Positions 8,177 through 15,563 of a stretch of 64,000 nucleotides of DNA are shown one piece after another. A program made the translations under genes and the position numbers. The notes beneath the pieces are model-generated. The model saw only the letters and a program-made list of their open reading frames with translations, made no database searches and was not told the DNA's origin. Position 1 is the stretch's first letter; each line of letters begins with the position of its first letter. Origin of the DNA: Acidithiobacillus sp. YTS05 (GTDB taxonomy: Bacteria > Pseudomonadota > Gammaproteobacteria > Acidithiobacillales > Acidithiobacillaceae); assembly GCF_024396695.1 (NCBI RefSeq), contig NZ_CP094359.1, forward strand, positions 1,612,001-1,676,000, in the 5' to 3' direction.

Positions 8177-8254
8177 CCTGCCATGGAAACAGGTTCAGAG
8201 CTTAATCACCACAACAGGCTGTCCAATCCAGGGGGGCCACCTCAGTCTACTAGC

Positions 8255-8334
8255 GCTTCGCCTGAGCAATCTGCCGCAGCAGCTCGATACTCGGCGCAAA
8301 ATCGGGCAGCGATGATGGCGCTTTTATTTTCCTT
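8255..8334 (+). repeat. Chimeric scar: ligase 3' fragment joined to vapB fragment
   Basis: Bases 8255-8306 repeat the start of the ligase 3' fragment at 6066, and 8307-8334 repeat 6819-6846 inside vapB with one mismatch. In the left copy these pieces lie in the same order and orientation but about 630 bases apart, with vapC between. The right copy is therefore an internally deleted duplicate of the left module. Nothing else recognisable lies between the IS and the wbaP-like gene. Confidence 0.75.
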
Positions 8335-8442
8335 GTTTCTCCAGGAGACGAATTCCGGCATACTTGCGGCAGATTTTGACGAAGATACCGAGCGGTGCTT
8401 CCACCCGACCGGAGCTTGCCGCCGTGCCGTCCGGGAGGCCTC

Positions 8443-9896
8443 TTGCAACCGCATAACCAGCAACGCTGGATTCCCAGCATCCTGATTTTTGGGGACATCC
8501 TGGCGTTTTTTCTGGCGGCGTACTTTGGCCGCATCAGCCATGCCCTCTACTATCAAAAAAATGTCTGGACCGTCCTGAACAGTTGGTGGGGCAGCCTGGT
8601 TGAAATCAATCTCCTGCTTTTCCTGTTTTTGGCGTTTCTCGGTGTTGTCGCTTTTCAACTCAAGGGACATTACGCCCGGCGTCGCGTGGTCTGGGACGAG
8701 ATTGGCGATATCCTCGCCGTCTTTATCATCCTGCTCGGGCTCAACGCCGCCATCGCCTTCAGTGGCAAATGGCCGCTGTCCCGCCTTTGGCTCTTTTCCA
8801 CCTGGCTGCTTGCCCTCTTACTCGTGCCGGCAATTCGCTTCCTGTTGCGGTGGATCCTCTCCTACGGCTCAAGCTCTGGAAGCGCCCAGTAGCCATCATC
8901 GGCACTGGCGCCGCAGCCTGGGAGGCGATTTCTGCCGTACAGAGTGATCCCGTGTTGGGTTTTGAGGTCTGCTGGGTACTCAGCGCGGAGGACACTCAGC
9001 CGGATGCCAGGTTCATGAAAAATTCTTCACGCTTGTGCGTGCTGCCACTCGGCAGCGATCCCCTGGCCACCCTACATTCTCTGGGTAGCCCGCAGACCAT
9101 TCTCGCCCTGGACAACGACCAATGGGAAACACAGGAAACCCTGTTGCGCCTGCTCGGCCTGCATTACCCCAAGCTGGCGATTGCGCCTGCTCTTCGGGGC
9201 CTGCCCCTCTACGGCATGGAGGTCATGCATTTTTTCAGTCACGAAGTCTTTATGCTGCGGGTACGCGACAATCTGGCCCGCCCCGGTCCCCGGTTGATCA
9301 AGCGAGTCTTTGATCTGTTCGCCTCGGCCTTGCTAATCGTCCTGCTCAGCCCGCTCTTTGCCCTTATCGCCTGGCGTATCAAGCGGGAAGATGGCGGACC
9401 CGTTTTTTTTCGTCAGATGCGGGTCGGCCACAGCGGGCAGTCTTTTGGCTGCCTCAAGTTCCGCAGCATGGGCCTGGATGCCGAGGCACAACTGCAACGC
9501 TACCTTGCCGAAAATCCCGCGATGGCCGAAGAATATCGGCGCAATTTCAAGCTGCGGGACGATCCGCGCATCACCAAGATCGGCAAATGGTTGCGCCGTA
9601 CCAGCCTCGATGAGCTGCCGCAGCTTTTCAATGTACTGGTCGGACAGATGAGTCTGGTGGGGCCACGCCCGCTACTCGATCGGGAGATCGATCGCTACGG
9701 CGACAATATCACCCTATATCACCTGGTCAGACCGGGCATTACCGGCCTTTGGCAGGTCAGTGGCCGCTCCGAAACCACTTTTGCCGATCGCAGCGCCCTC
9801 GATGCCTGGTACGTCAAAAACTGGACCCTCTGGTACGACATCGTCATTTTGCTCCGCACTGTAGGGGTGGTCTTTCGGCGAGAAGGCGCCTATTGA
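8443..9896 (+). pseudogene. wbaP: Undecaprenyl-phosphate hexose-1-phosphate transferase (WbaP-like), frameshifted
   Basis: WbaP-type initiating transferases move a sugar-1-phosphate (Gal-1-P in the type enzyme) from UDP-sugar to undecaprenyl phosphate at the inner membrane. The gene is in two frames. The first (to a TAG at 8890-8892) carries the N-terminal four-helix membrane region. The second, entered near 8856-8865 and consistent with one missing base, carries the CoA_binding_3 domain, a fifth hydrophobic helix and the catalytic Bac_transf domain with KFRSMG, KWLRRTSLDELPQLFNVL, SLVGPRPLL and the WbaP-like end WYVKNWTLWYDIVILLRT. I prefer TTG 8443 (GGGAGG upstream); GTG 8395 is possible. 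The catalytic half alone could still be made from an internal start. A sequencing error is the alternative to a real frameshift. Confidence 0.8.
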
Positions 9897-11941
9897 GGGC
9901 GTGGGTGCTCCGCCTCGGCAATCTGCCGCAGCAGTTCGATGCTCGGCGCAAAATCGGGAGAGGCCTTGAGGCTCGCGATCAAGGTCTGTTCCGCCGCCTT
10001 GGGGTCGTGCGCTAACTGCCACTGATTACGGGCGATGACCCACTGCAGCAAGGCCCGCGGTTCAGGAAAGAGGGGCCGCTGCAGCCCCGCCTGTAAAAAG
10101 CGGATGCCCTCCTGCACCTTGCCATGGTCAAAGAAGGCCGTGGTGGCAATCTCGCTGCGCAGGTTGACGCTCTCTGGGGTCAGGGCCAAGCCCTTGCGCC
10201 AGGCCAGTACCGCCTGATCCTGCGCCTCCTGCGGCGTCATCCCCAGCAAGCTACTGCCATACTGCCGGTACACGGAACCGATGGCGTTATAGACCCCCGC
10301 CTGCCGCGGAATCCCTACCAGCGAAGCGTGGTACTGCTGCAGGGCGGCCTCCACCAAGACCCGCCGCTGGGCCGTGGGCATGGCGGTATCCTGGCTGGCG
10401 AGGTTGAGGTAGGCATTGCCCATATAGACCCAAGGCTGGGTCGCCTGCGGTCGGACCACCTCCAGAAAGCGTGCCACCTTCATCAAAAAGACCGCGCGCG
10501 CGTTGGGATTGACAATCAGCGAATCCAGCCAGGTATTGTCACTGAATAGCCCATAGACTGCCGCATCCACGGCCAGAAACCAGCTCGCGAACAGCACTAC
10601 CAGCACCATCGCCCCTTGCACGATCTTGGGATGATTGATACCAAGGCGCGGTAGCACGGGCGCTGTATCCCCCTGCCGATGGTACAGACGCCATGCCTGC
10701 GCCAGAAAGATCCCCGCCAGGATGCTCAGGGGCAGATTGTAAAAAATGAAATTGCCCAAGGCATGGCCGGTAATGGCAAAGACCCCCAGGACCAGCCCCA
10801 AGGCCCAATAGCGGTTTTCCTCACTGATCCCCAAGCGCGCCGGACGCACAATCAGGCGAACCAGGACATACATCAAGGCCCCGGCAAAGGCCAGCAGAAA
10901 GCCGAGATTGATCAATCCCCCTTCCGCCAGAAACTCAATGTAATCGTTATGAGCATAGGTGCCCGCCGAAGCCAGCTCGCCGGGCAGACGGTAGGCGGGA
11001 TAGAACAGGAAATAGCTGCCCAACCCAGTACCCAGATAGGGATGGGCCAGAAAAATATGCCAGGTGGCGATCCACATCAGGCTGCGGGAGACCGTCGCGA
11101 CATTGGAAGAAATGTAATGAGGATTGAGTTGCCCCAGGATGTCGTAGCCCTTGGGATAATTCATCAGCAAAAAGGCAATGAGCACCAGGGCCAGAATCAC
11201 CAGCCAGCGCCCCGGCATCCCCTTCCGGTTGCGAAAGCCCAGCACGGCGAAGGGTAACGTACAAAACCACGCCAGCAGGCCGCCACGGCTACTGGTACTG
11301 AAATCTGCCAACAAGACGACGGCAATGGTCACCAGGTAACCCAGGGCCGGCCAGTGAATGTTTCTGGAAAGAAAGCTCCGATCCTTGTCACTGTCGAGTA
11401 CAAAGTAGCGGGCGATGAGAGGAAAGAACAGCAGATTCATCCAGGCCGCATAGCTATTGCAGTCCATCAGTGGCCCCTGCGGCCGCAGCCCCTGCCAGCC
11501 CGTGCCCAAGCCCAGCAAATGATAGTATTGCGAAAGTCCAATACCCGCCAGAATCCAGGCACTCGCCACAATTCCGCGCCAAAACCAGGGCCAGACCGCC
11601 CCGATATCCTTCTCCGACAACATCACCCAGGCCAGAAAGCCCAGCGGCACCGAACCCAGAGTCCAGAAGTAAAACCAGCTACTATAGGGCACATGGCTCC
11701 AGAACAGGGTCAGCCAGAACCACAGCAACCACAGCAGCATGAACACCGGCAGGTACCCCCTCGGCCACGGCAGGCCCTCGCGCAGCCGGGGCCAGACGGC
11801 AACCGTCGCAAAGACCAGCAGCAGGACGCTACTGATAACGAGCAGCGGGATCAGGGAACCGTTGTAGTACCAGCTAAAGAAGTAGGCCAGGAGGGGGAAA
11901 AAGATCAAAAGAAGATTTCGGGCAGAAAGGTTCTGGCTCAT
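9890..11941 (-). CDS. O-antigen ligase/polymerase family membrane protein with TPR-like tail
   Basis: A 683-aa multi-pass inner-membrane protein. About 12 hydrophobic helices fill residues 1-445, with the Wzy_C/O-antigen ligase core around PYLGTGLGSYFLFYPAYRLP and the periplasmic AGTYAHNDYIEFLAEGGLINLG motif of the WaaL/Wzy superfamily. The last 200 residues form a helical, TPR-like region (YMGNAYLNLASQDT ... VYNAIGSVYRQYG). It could join finished O-chain to lipid A-core (WaaL) or polymerise repeat units (Wzy); sequence alone does not settle this. It overlaps the end of the wbaP-like gene by 7 bases, convergently. Its 3' end exists in two extra broken copies at 6.1 and 8.3 kb. Confidence 0.88.
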   Translation of the reverse strand: MSQNLSARNLLLIFFPLLAYFFSWYYNGSLIPLLVISSVLLLVFATVAVWPRLREGLPWPRGYLPVFMLLWLLWFWLTLFWSHVPYSSWFYFWTLGSVPLGFLAWVMLSEKDIGAVWPWFWRGIVASAWILAGIGLSQYYHLLGLGTGWQGLRPQGPLMDCNSYAAWMNLLFFPLIARYFVLDSDKDRSFLSRNIHWPALGYLVTIAVVLLADFSTSSRGGLLAWFCTLPFAVLGFRNRKGMPGRWLVILALVLIAFLLMNYPKGYDILGQLNPHYISSNVATVSRSLMWIATWHIFLAHPYLGTGLGSYFLFYPAYRLPGELASAGTYAHNDYIEFLAEGGLINLGFLLAFAGALMYVLVRLIVRPARLGISEENRYWALGLVLGVFAITGHALGNFIFYNLPLSILAGIFLAQAWRLYHRQGDTAPVLPRLGINHPKIVQGAMVLVVLFASWFLAVDAAVYGLFSDNTWLDSLIVNPNARAVFLMKVARFLEVVRPQATQPWVYMGNAYLNLASQDTAMPTAQRRVLVEAALQQYHASLVGIPRQAGVYNAIGSVYRQYGSSLLGMTPQEAQDQAVLAWRKGLALTPESVNLRSEIATTAFFDHGKVQEGIRFLQAGLQRPLFPEPRALLQWVIARNQWQLAHDPKAAEQTLIASLKASPDFAPSIELLRQIAEAEHPRPQ
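9907..10032 (+). repeat. Direct-repeat copy 3, in situ 3' end of ligase gene
   Basis: The parental copy of the 126-bp sequence repeated at 6066-6191 and, shortened, at 8255-8306. All three copies have the same orientation, so homologous recombination between outer copies would delete vapBC, the IS and the wbaP-like gene. Confidence 0.8.
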
Positions 11942-12136
11942 AGTAGGGTCGTAGACTCCGTGATGTCAGCCGGAGGCTAGCAGATTCGGGTTGAAGTCGT
12001 CGAGTTTTTTGGGTAGGCTCGGCCAGTTTCGTAGTGACTATTCGTGCCCTGAGGTGCTCTTGCTGCAAATGACCAATCCTTCACTCGGGATAACATACCG
12101 CGTGGTACCCGAGCATCCTGATCGGAAGCATGGAAA

Positions 12137-12928
12137 ATGACCGCCTTTTTTGTAGGCATTAGCGATTTCTTGGAAAGCATGCGCGCCTGGCGCTTGTGGA
12201 CCCTGATGGGTTGGGTCGAGATTCGTCAGCGTTATGCGCGTTCCAAACTCGGGCCTTTTTGGCTGACCATCAGCATGGGCGTAATGGCAACTACACTTGG
12301 CTTGCTGTACGGTGTTTTATTTGGCCAAAATCTATCGACATATTTGCCCATGATTTCCATTGGTATCGTGATGTGGGGTTTATTCTCCGGAATTGTAAAC
12401 GACGGCTGCGCGGCATTTATGGCGGGCGCGGGATACATCAAGCAGATTCGATCTCCAAAATATCTTTTTATTTTGCAGGTAACTTGGCGCAATGGCGTCA
12501 TCTGGGCACACAATTTCATTATCGTCCTCATCGTTCTAGTGATTTTTGGTGTCAAAAGTTGGGTTTCTATCTGGTTGTTCATTCCCGGTGTCATTCTGTT
12601 TCTGCTAAACGCCATGTGGATTGCATCCTTTGTAGGGGTGGTAGCAGCGCGCTTTCGTGACTTTCCACAGATCGTCGGTTCCATGTTGCAGGTCGCATTT
12701 TATGTCTCTCCGATTTTGTTTCATGGCGAAATGTTGAGCAAAGATCACAAGTGGGTGATCGAGTACAACCCTCTGGCGTATCTTATAGACATCGTCCGCC
12801 AGCCTCTTCTGGGACAATTTCCTACGCCACTGACTTGGGTCATCGCCGTTGTGATGGCTCTTTTAGGTTGGAGTCTGGCGCTGATATTCACGGGGAAGTA
12901 TGCGAAGCGTGTACCATACTGGGTCTGA
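12137..12928 (+). CDS. wzm: Polysaccharide ABC exporter, membrane subunit (Wzm)
   Basis: ABC-2-type permease of 263 aa with six hydrophobic helices, matching Wzm/KpsM in length and pattern. The N-terminal amphipathic WRLWTLMGWVEIRQRYARSKLGPFWLTI is the hallmark of O-antigen exporter permeases. With the adjacent ATPase it would move undecaprenyl-linked glycan across the inner membrane. It is the first gene of a plus-strand cluster, 196 bases from the divergent ligase gene; that interval presumably holds both promoters. The DNA is visibly more AT-rich than the flanks. Confidence 0.92.
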   Translation: MTAFFVGISDFLESMRAWRLWTLMGWVEIRQRYARSKLGPFWLTISMGVMATTLGLLYGVLFGQNLSTYLPMISIGIVMWGLFSGIVNDGCAAFMAGAGYIKQIRSPKYLFILQVTWRNGVIWAHNFIIVLIVLVIFGVKSWVSIWLFIPGVILFLLNAMWIASFVGVVAARFRDFPQIVGSMLQVAFYVSPILFHGEMLSKDHKWVIEYNPLAYLIDIVRQPLLGQFPTPLTWVIAVVMALLGWSLALIFTGKYAKRVPYWV

Positions 12929-12967
12929 TTGCCTTGGAATTGACATCATGAATTTAGGAACTAGATT

Positions 12968-13819
12968 TTGACATCGAGCATAATTTTACGCGATGTCTCG
13001 CTAGATTTACCGATCTACGACGTGAAAGGACAGTCTCTTAAAAAGCGCGTGATGCGCATGGGGCGGCGCAATCGCATTGCCGAGGATAATGAAGGCGTCG
13101 TCGTAGTGCGGGCGATCGACGGTTTGAATCTATCACTGAAAAGTGGGGACCGCCTGGGCCTGATTGGCCATAACGGCGCCGGCAAGAGCACCCTGCTGCG
13201 GGTCTTAGCCGGGATTTATCCGCCTACCTCTGGCACCGTGGAAGTTGTTGGCAAGGCAGTCCCACTGTTGGATATATCCCTCGGCATGGATGACCAGTCC
13301 ACAGGTCGCCAGAATATCCGCTTACGGGGATTATTGCTTGGCATGACGAATGCCGAAATCAAAGCCAAGACCGAAGAGATCGCGGAGTTCACTGGGCTGG
13401 GAGACTACCTGGACCTCCCCTTGCGCACGTATTCCAGCGGCATGCGCGTGCGCTTGGCCTTCGCCATCTCTACCGCCGTGGATGCCGACATCCTGCTGCT
13501 CGATGAGGTCCTCGGGGTCGGGGATGCCAGTTTTCAGGAAAAGGCTGCCAAGCGGCTAGAAGAACTACACCAGCGAGCAGAAATCGTTGTTCTCGCTATA
13601 CATTCCAGCGATACGATCCGTAAGACCTGCAACAAGGTGCTCTGGATGGAGCGAGGTAAGGTCAGAATGTTTGGGCCAGTAGAGGAAGTCGTGACTACCT
13701 ACGATCGGATCATGAATCCCCCTGCAAAGCGCCAATCCTTCCGCAAACTGGTTGCAGAAAAGAGGTCCGCACGCCCAAGATGGTCTCCAAGTGATAACTC
13801 GAGGTTTGGGTCGCGATGA
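12968..13819 (+). CDS. wzt: Polysaccharide ABC exporter, ATP-binding subunit (Wzt)
   Basis: ATPase of 283 aa starting at TTG 12968, 39 bases after wzm. Walker A GHNGAGKST is at residues 67-75, the signature YSSGMRVRLAFA and Walker B ILLLDEV follow, then AIHSSDTI with the switch His. A stretch before Walker A (DVKGQSLKKRVMRMG) is characteristic of Wzt proteins. The chain ends about 40 residues after the nucleotide-binding domain, so it has no C-terminal carbohydrate-binding domain of the kind that recognises capped chains in E. coli O9a. The following 187 bases to the methyltransferase contain no convincing gene. Confidence 0.93.
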   Translation: MTSSIILRDVSLDLPIYDVKGQSLKKRVMRMGRRNRIAEDNEGVVVVRAIDGLNLSLKSGDRLGLIGHNGAGKSTLLRVLAGIYPPTSGTVEVVGKAVPLLDISLGMDDQSTGRQNIRLRGLLLGMTNAEIKAKTEEIAEFTGLGDYLDLPLRTYSSGMRVRLAFAISTAVDADILLLDEVLGVGDASFQEKAAKRLEELHQRAEIVVLAIHSSDTIRKTCNKVLWMERGKVRMFGPVEEVVTTYDRIMNPPAKRQSFRKLVAEKRSARPRWSPSDNSRFGSR

Positions 13820-14006
13820 TGAATTCTGCACTGCGGCTCCCAGCAGTATCCCTAACAGAAGCAATAGGCCCTCACTTTTGGCCCACCACCAACAGTATCA
13901 CGAACTTTTTCTTAAACATCATCAAATCTATCTTAAAACTACCAGGATATATAAGAGTCTTCTCAATAGTTATGGTTTATTCGATTGTTAGTTCGAGATT
14001 CTTTTC

Positions 14007-15563
14007 ATGACGGATAATTTTTATCGCGCATTCGAAGATCGTTACCGCGGTTCCCGCGAACTTATCAAAAGTCGTCTTGAGGTTTATCTACCATTTACAA
14101 TACCCTTACTTAAGTCATACCCATCTGCTGGGACGATTGATCTTGGGTGTGGTCGAGGTGAATGGCTTGAATTACTTACGCAAGCAGGCTTCAAGCCAAT
14201 TGGTATCGATCTTGATCAGGACATGCTTGAAAGCTGTCTTGAGAGAGGTTTGCACGTGGAACACGGAGATGCTGTTGCCTACCTCACCGACCTACCAGAT
14301 CAAAGTCAGGTAGTCGTCTCGGCTTTTCATGTTATCGAACATATCCCATTTGAGGCATTGAGAATCATTGTAAGAGAAGCCATGAGGGTTCTTAAACCAG
14401 GCGGCTTGCTCATATTGGAAACACCAAATCCGGAGAACTTGATTGTAGGATCGTGCAATTTTTATCTGGATCCCACCCATCAAAAACCCATACCACCGTT
14501 ACAACTGGAGTTTCTGGTAGAGTATGAAGGCTTCGCCAAAGTTAAGACACTTCGCCTTCAGGAATCAAAAGAACTTGTTTCTCGCAGTGAAGTAAGTCTT
14601 TATGAAGCGCTCCATGGAGCAAGTCTTGACTACGCGGTAGTTGCTCAAAAAAATGGAAATGAGGAGGTTATCGGCCTAGCCAAGGAAGCATTTGATAACG
14701 ACTACGGCTTGCCTCGGGATGTCCTACTGAACCGTTGGGACGAGCGCTTTAATCTAATTCTTACCAAAATAACCAAGGCTTCCGATCTGGTAGCTCAAGC
14801 CAATGAACGCGCTGGCATCGCAGAAGCACAAGCAGCCCAAGCCAGTGAGCGCGCTGGCATCGCAGAAGCACAAGCAGCCCAAGCCAGTGAGCGCGCTGGC
14901 ATCGCAGAAGCACAAGCAGCCCAAGCCAGTGAGCGCGCTGGCATCGCAGAAGCACAAGCAGCCCAAGCCAGTGAGCGCGCTGGCATCGCAGAAGCACAAG
15001 CAGCCCAAGCCAGTGAGCGCGCTGGCATCGCAGAAGCACAAGCAGCCCAAGCCAGTGAGCGCGCTGGCATCGCAGAAGCACAAGCAGCCCAAGCCAGTGA
15101 GCGCGCTGGCATCGCAGAGAGTCGGGCCGATCAAGCCAACCAAACCACCATGGAGATTAGTCAGCAGTTCAATGCCGTTATCAATAGCCGTTCATGGAGG
15201 CTCACCAAGCCTCTGAGGCTTGCGGGCAAATTTGCACGATGGTTTGTTCGTGGAAGCAAAGCGTGGCTAACCTTCGCACCTGGTAGTCGACCACGCCGCG
15301 TCTGCCGCAAGGCCTTAGTATGGCTCATGAATAAGGTGCGTGAAAATCCAAAACTAAAGACTAAATCAGTTATCTGGTTGAACAAACATCCGAGCCTCAA
15401 GCAGAGACTAAAGAGGATTGCTTTCGCGCAACCTCCTGCGGCTTCTGATTTTCTGGTCACAGATATCCGAACCGAAAATATTAGCGACCTTTCTCCACGC
15501 GCACGGCAAATCTACCTTCGCCTTAACGCTGCTTTGGAAAAAGTAAACAAGGATTCTAAGTAA
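14007..15563 (+). CDS. SAM-dependent methyltransferase with tandem-repeat coiled coil, putative O-chain terminator/ruler
   Basis: A 518-aa protein in three parts. Residues 1-230 are a class I methyltransferase with motif I IDLGCGRGEW (44-53), the acidic residue after strand 2 (IGIDLDQDM) and HVIEHIPF plus LLILETPNPEN, as in methyltransferases of O-antigen loci. Residues 267-371 contain eight copies of ERAGIAE, alternating with AQAAQAS: a 14-residue unit whose Ala at positions 3, 6, 10 and 13 gives an exact 3-4-3-4 coiled-coil register. The rest is basic, with NSRSWRLTKPLR and a Trp/Arg/Lys-rich helix that could touch membrane or partner proteins. It lies between wzt and the polymerising glycosyltransferase, whose ATG overlaps its stop. 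By analogy with WbdD it may cap the chain by methylation and set its length. That role is an inference. Confidence 0.85.
   Translation: MTDNFYRAFEDRYRGSRELIKSRLEVYLPFTIPLLKSYPSAGTIDLGCGRGEWLELLTQAGFKPIGIDLDQDMLESCLERGLHVEHGDAVAYLTDLPDQSQVVVSAFHVIEHIPFEALRIIVREAMRVLKPGGLLILETPNPENLIVGSCNFYLDPTHQKPIPPLQLEFLVEYEGFAKVKTLRLQESKELVSRSEVSLYEALHGASLDYAVVAQKNGNEEVIGLAKEAFDNDYGLPRDVLLNRWDERFNLILTKITKASDLVAQANERAGIAEAQAAQASERAGIAEAQAAQASERAGIAEAQAAQASERAGIAEAQAAQASERAGIAEAQAAQASERAGIAEAQAAQASERAGIAEAQAAQASERAGIAESRADQANQTTMEISQQFNAVINSRSWRLTKPLRLAGKFARWFVRGSKAWLTFAPGSRPRRVCRKALVWLMNKVRENPKLKTKSVIWLNKHPSLKQRLKRIAFAQPPAASDFLVTDIRTENISDLSPRARQIYLRLNAALEKVNKDSK
14805..15119 (+). repeat. 42-bp tandem repeat, eight copies, inside the methyltransferase gene
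   Basis: The unit begins GAGCGCGCTGGCATCGCAGA and recurs every 42 bases from 14805 to 15099 with almost no variation (first copy GAACGC; last diverges after GCAGAGA). The period is in frame (14 codons, two heptads), so copy-number change lengthens or shortens the coiled coil without breaking the gene. There are no spacers, so this is not a CRISPR array. Confidence 0.97.

Larger units (their letters stand above)
6987..8244 (+). mobile_element. Complete IS3-family insertion sequence
   Basis: A 1258-bp element with 25-bp imperfect terminal inverted repeats (6987-7011 and 8220-8244, 19 of 25 matching, both starting TGA and ending TTGGACA) and a 3-bp direct repeat GTC on each side (6984-6986, 8245-8247). 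It contains overlapping orfA and orfB on the plus strand. Intact ends, target duplication and open frames suggest a fairly recent insertion. It lies about 200 bases upstream of the wbaP-like gene, inside a rearranged stretch. Confidence 0.93.

Noticed and set aside
13816..14010. A 64-aa open frame between wzt and the methyltransferase
   Set aside because: Starts by overlap with the wzt stop but has no clear RBS or family; AT-rich spacer is the simpler view.
14805..15119. Possible CRISPR array
   Set aside because: The units are contiguous with no spacers and are in frame within a gene.
14754..15143. Antisense open frames of Cys/Leu repeats over the 42-bp repeat
   Set aside because: A 42-bp repeat in frame on one strand leaves open frames on the other strand automatically; they have no start signals or family.
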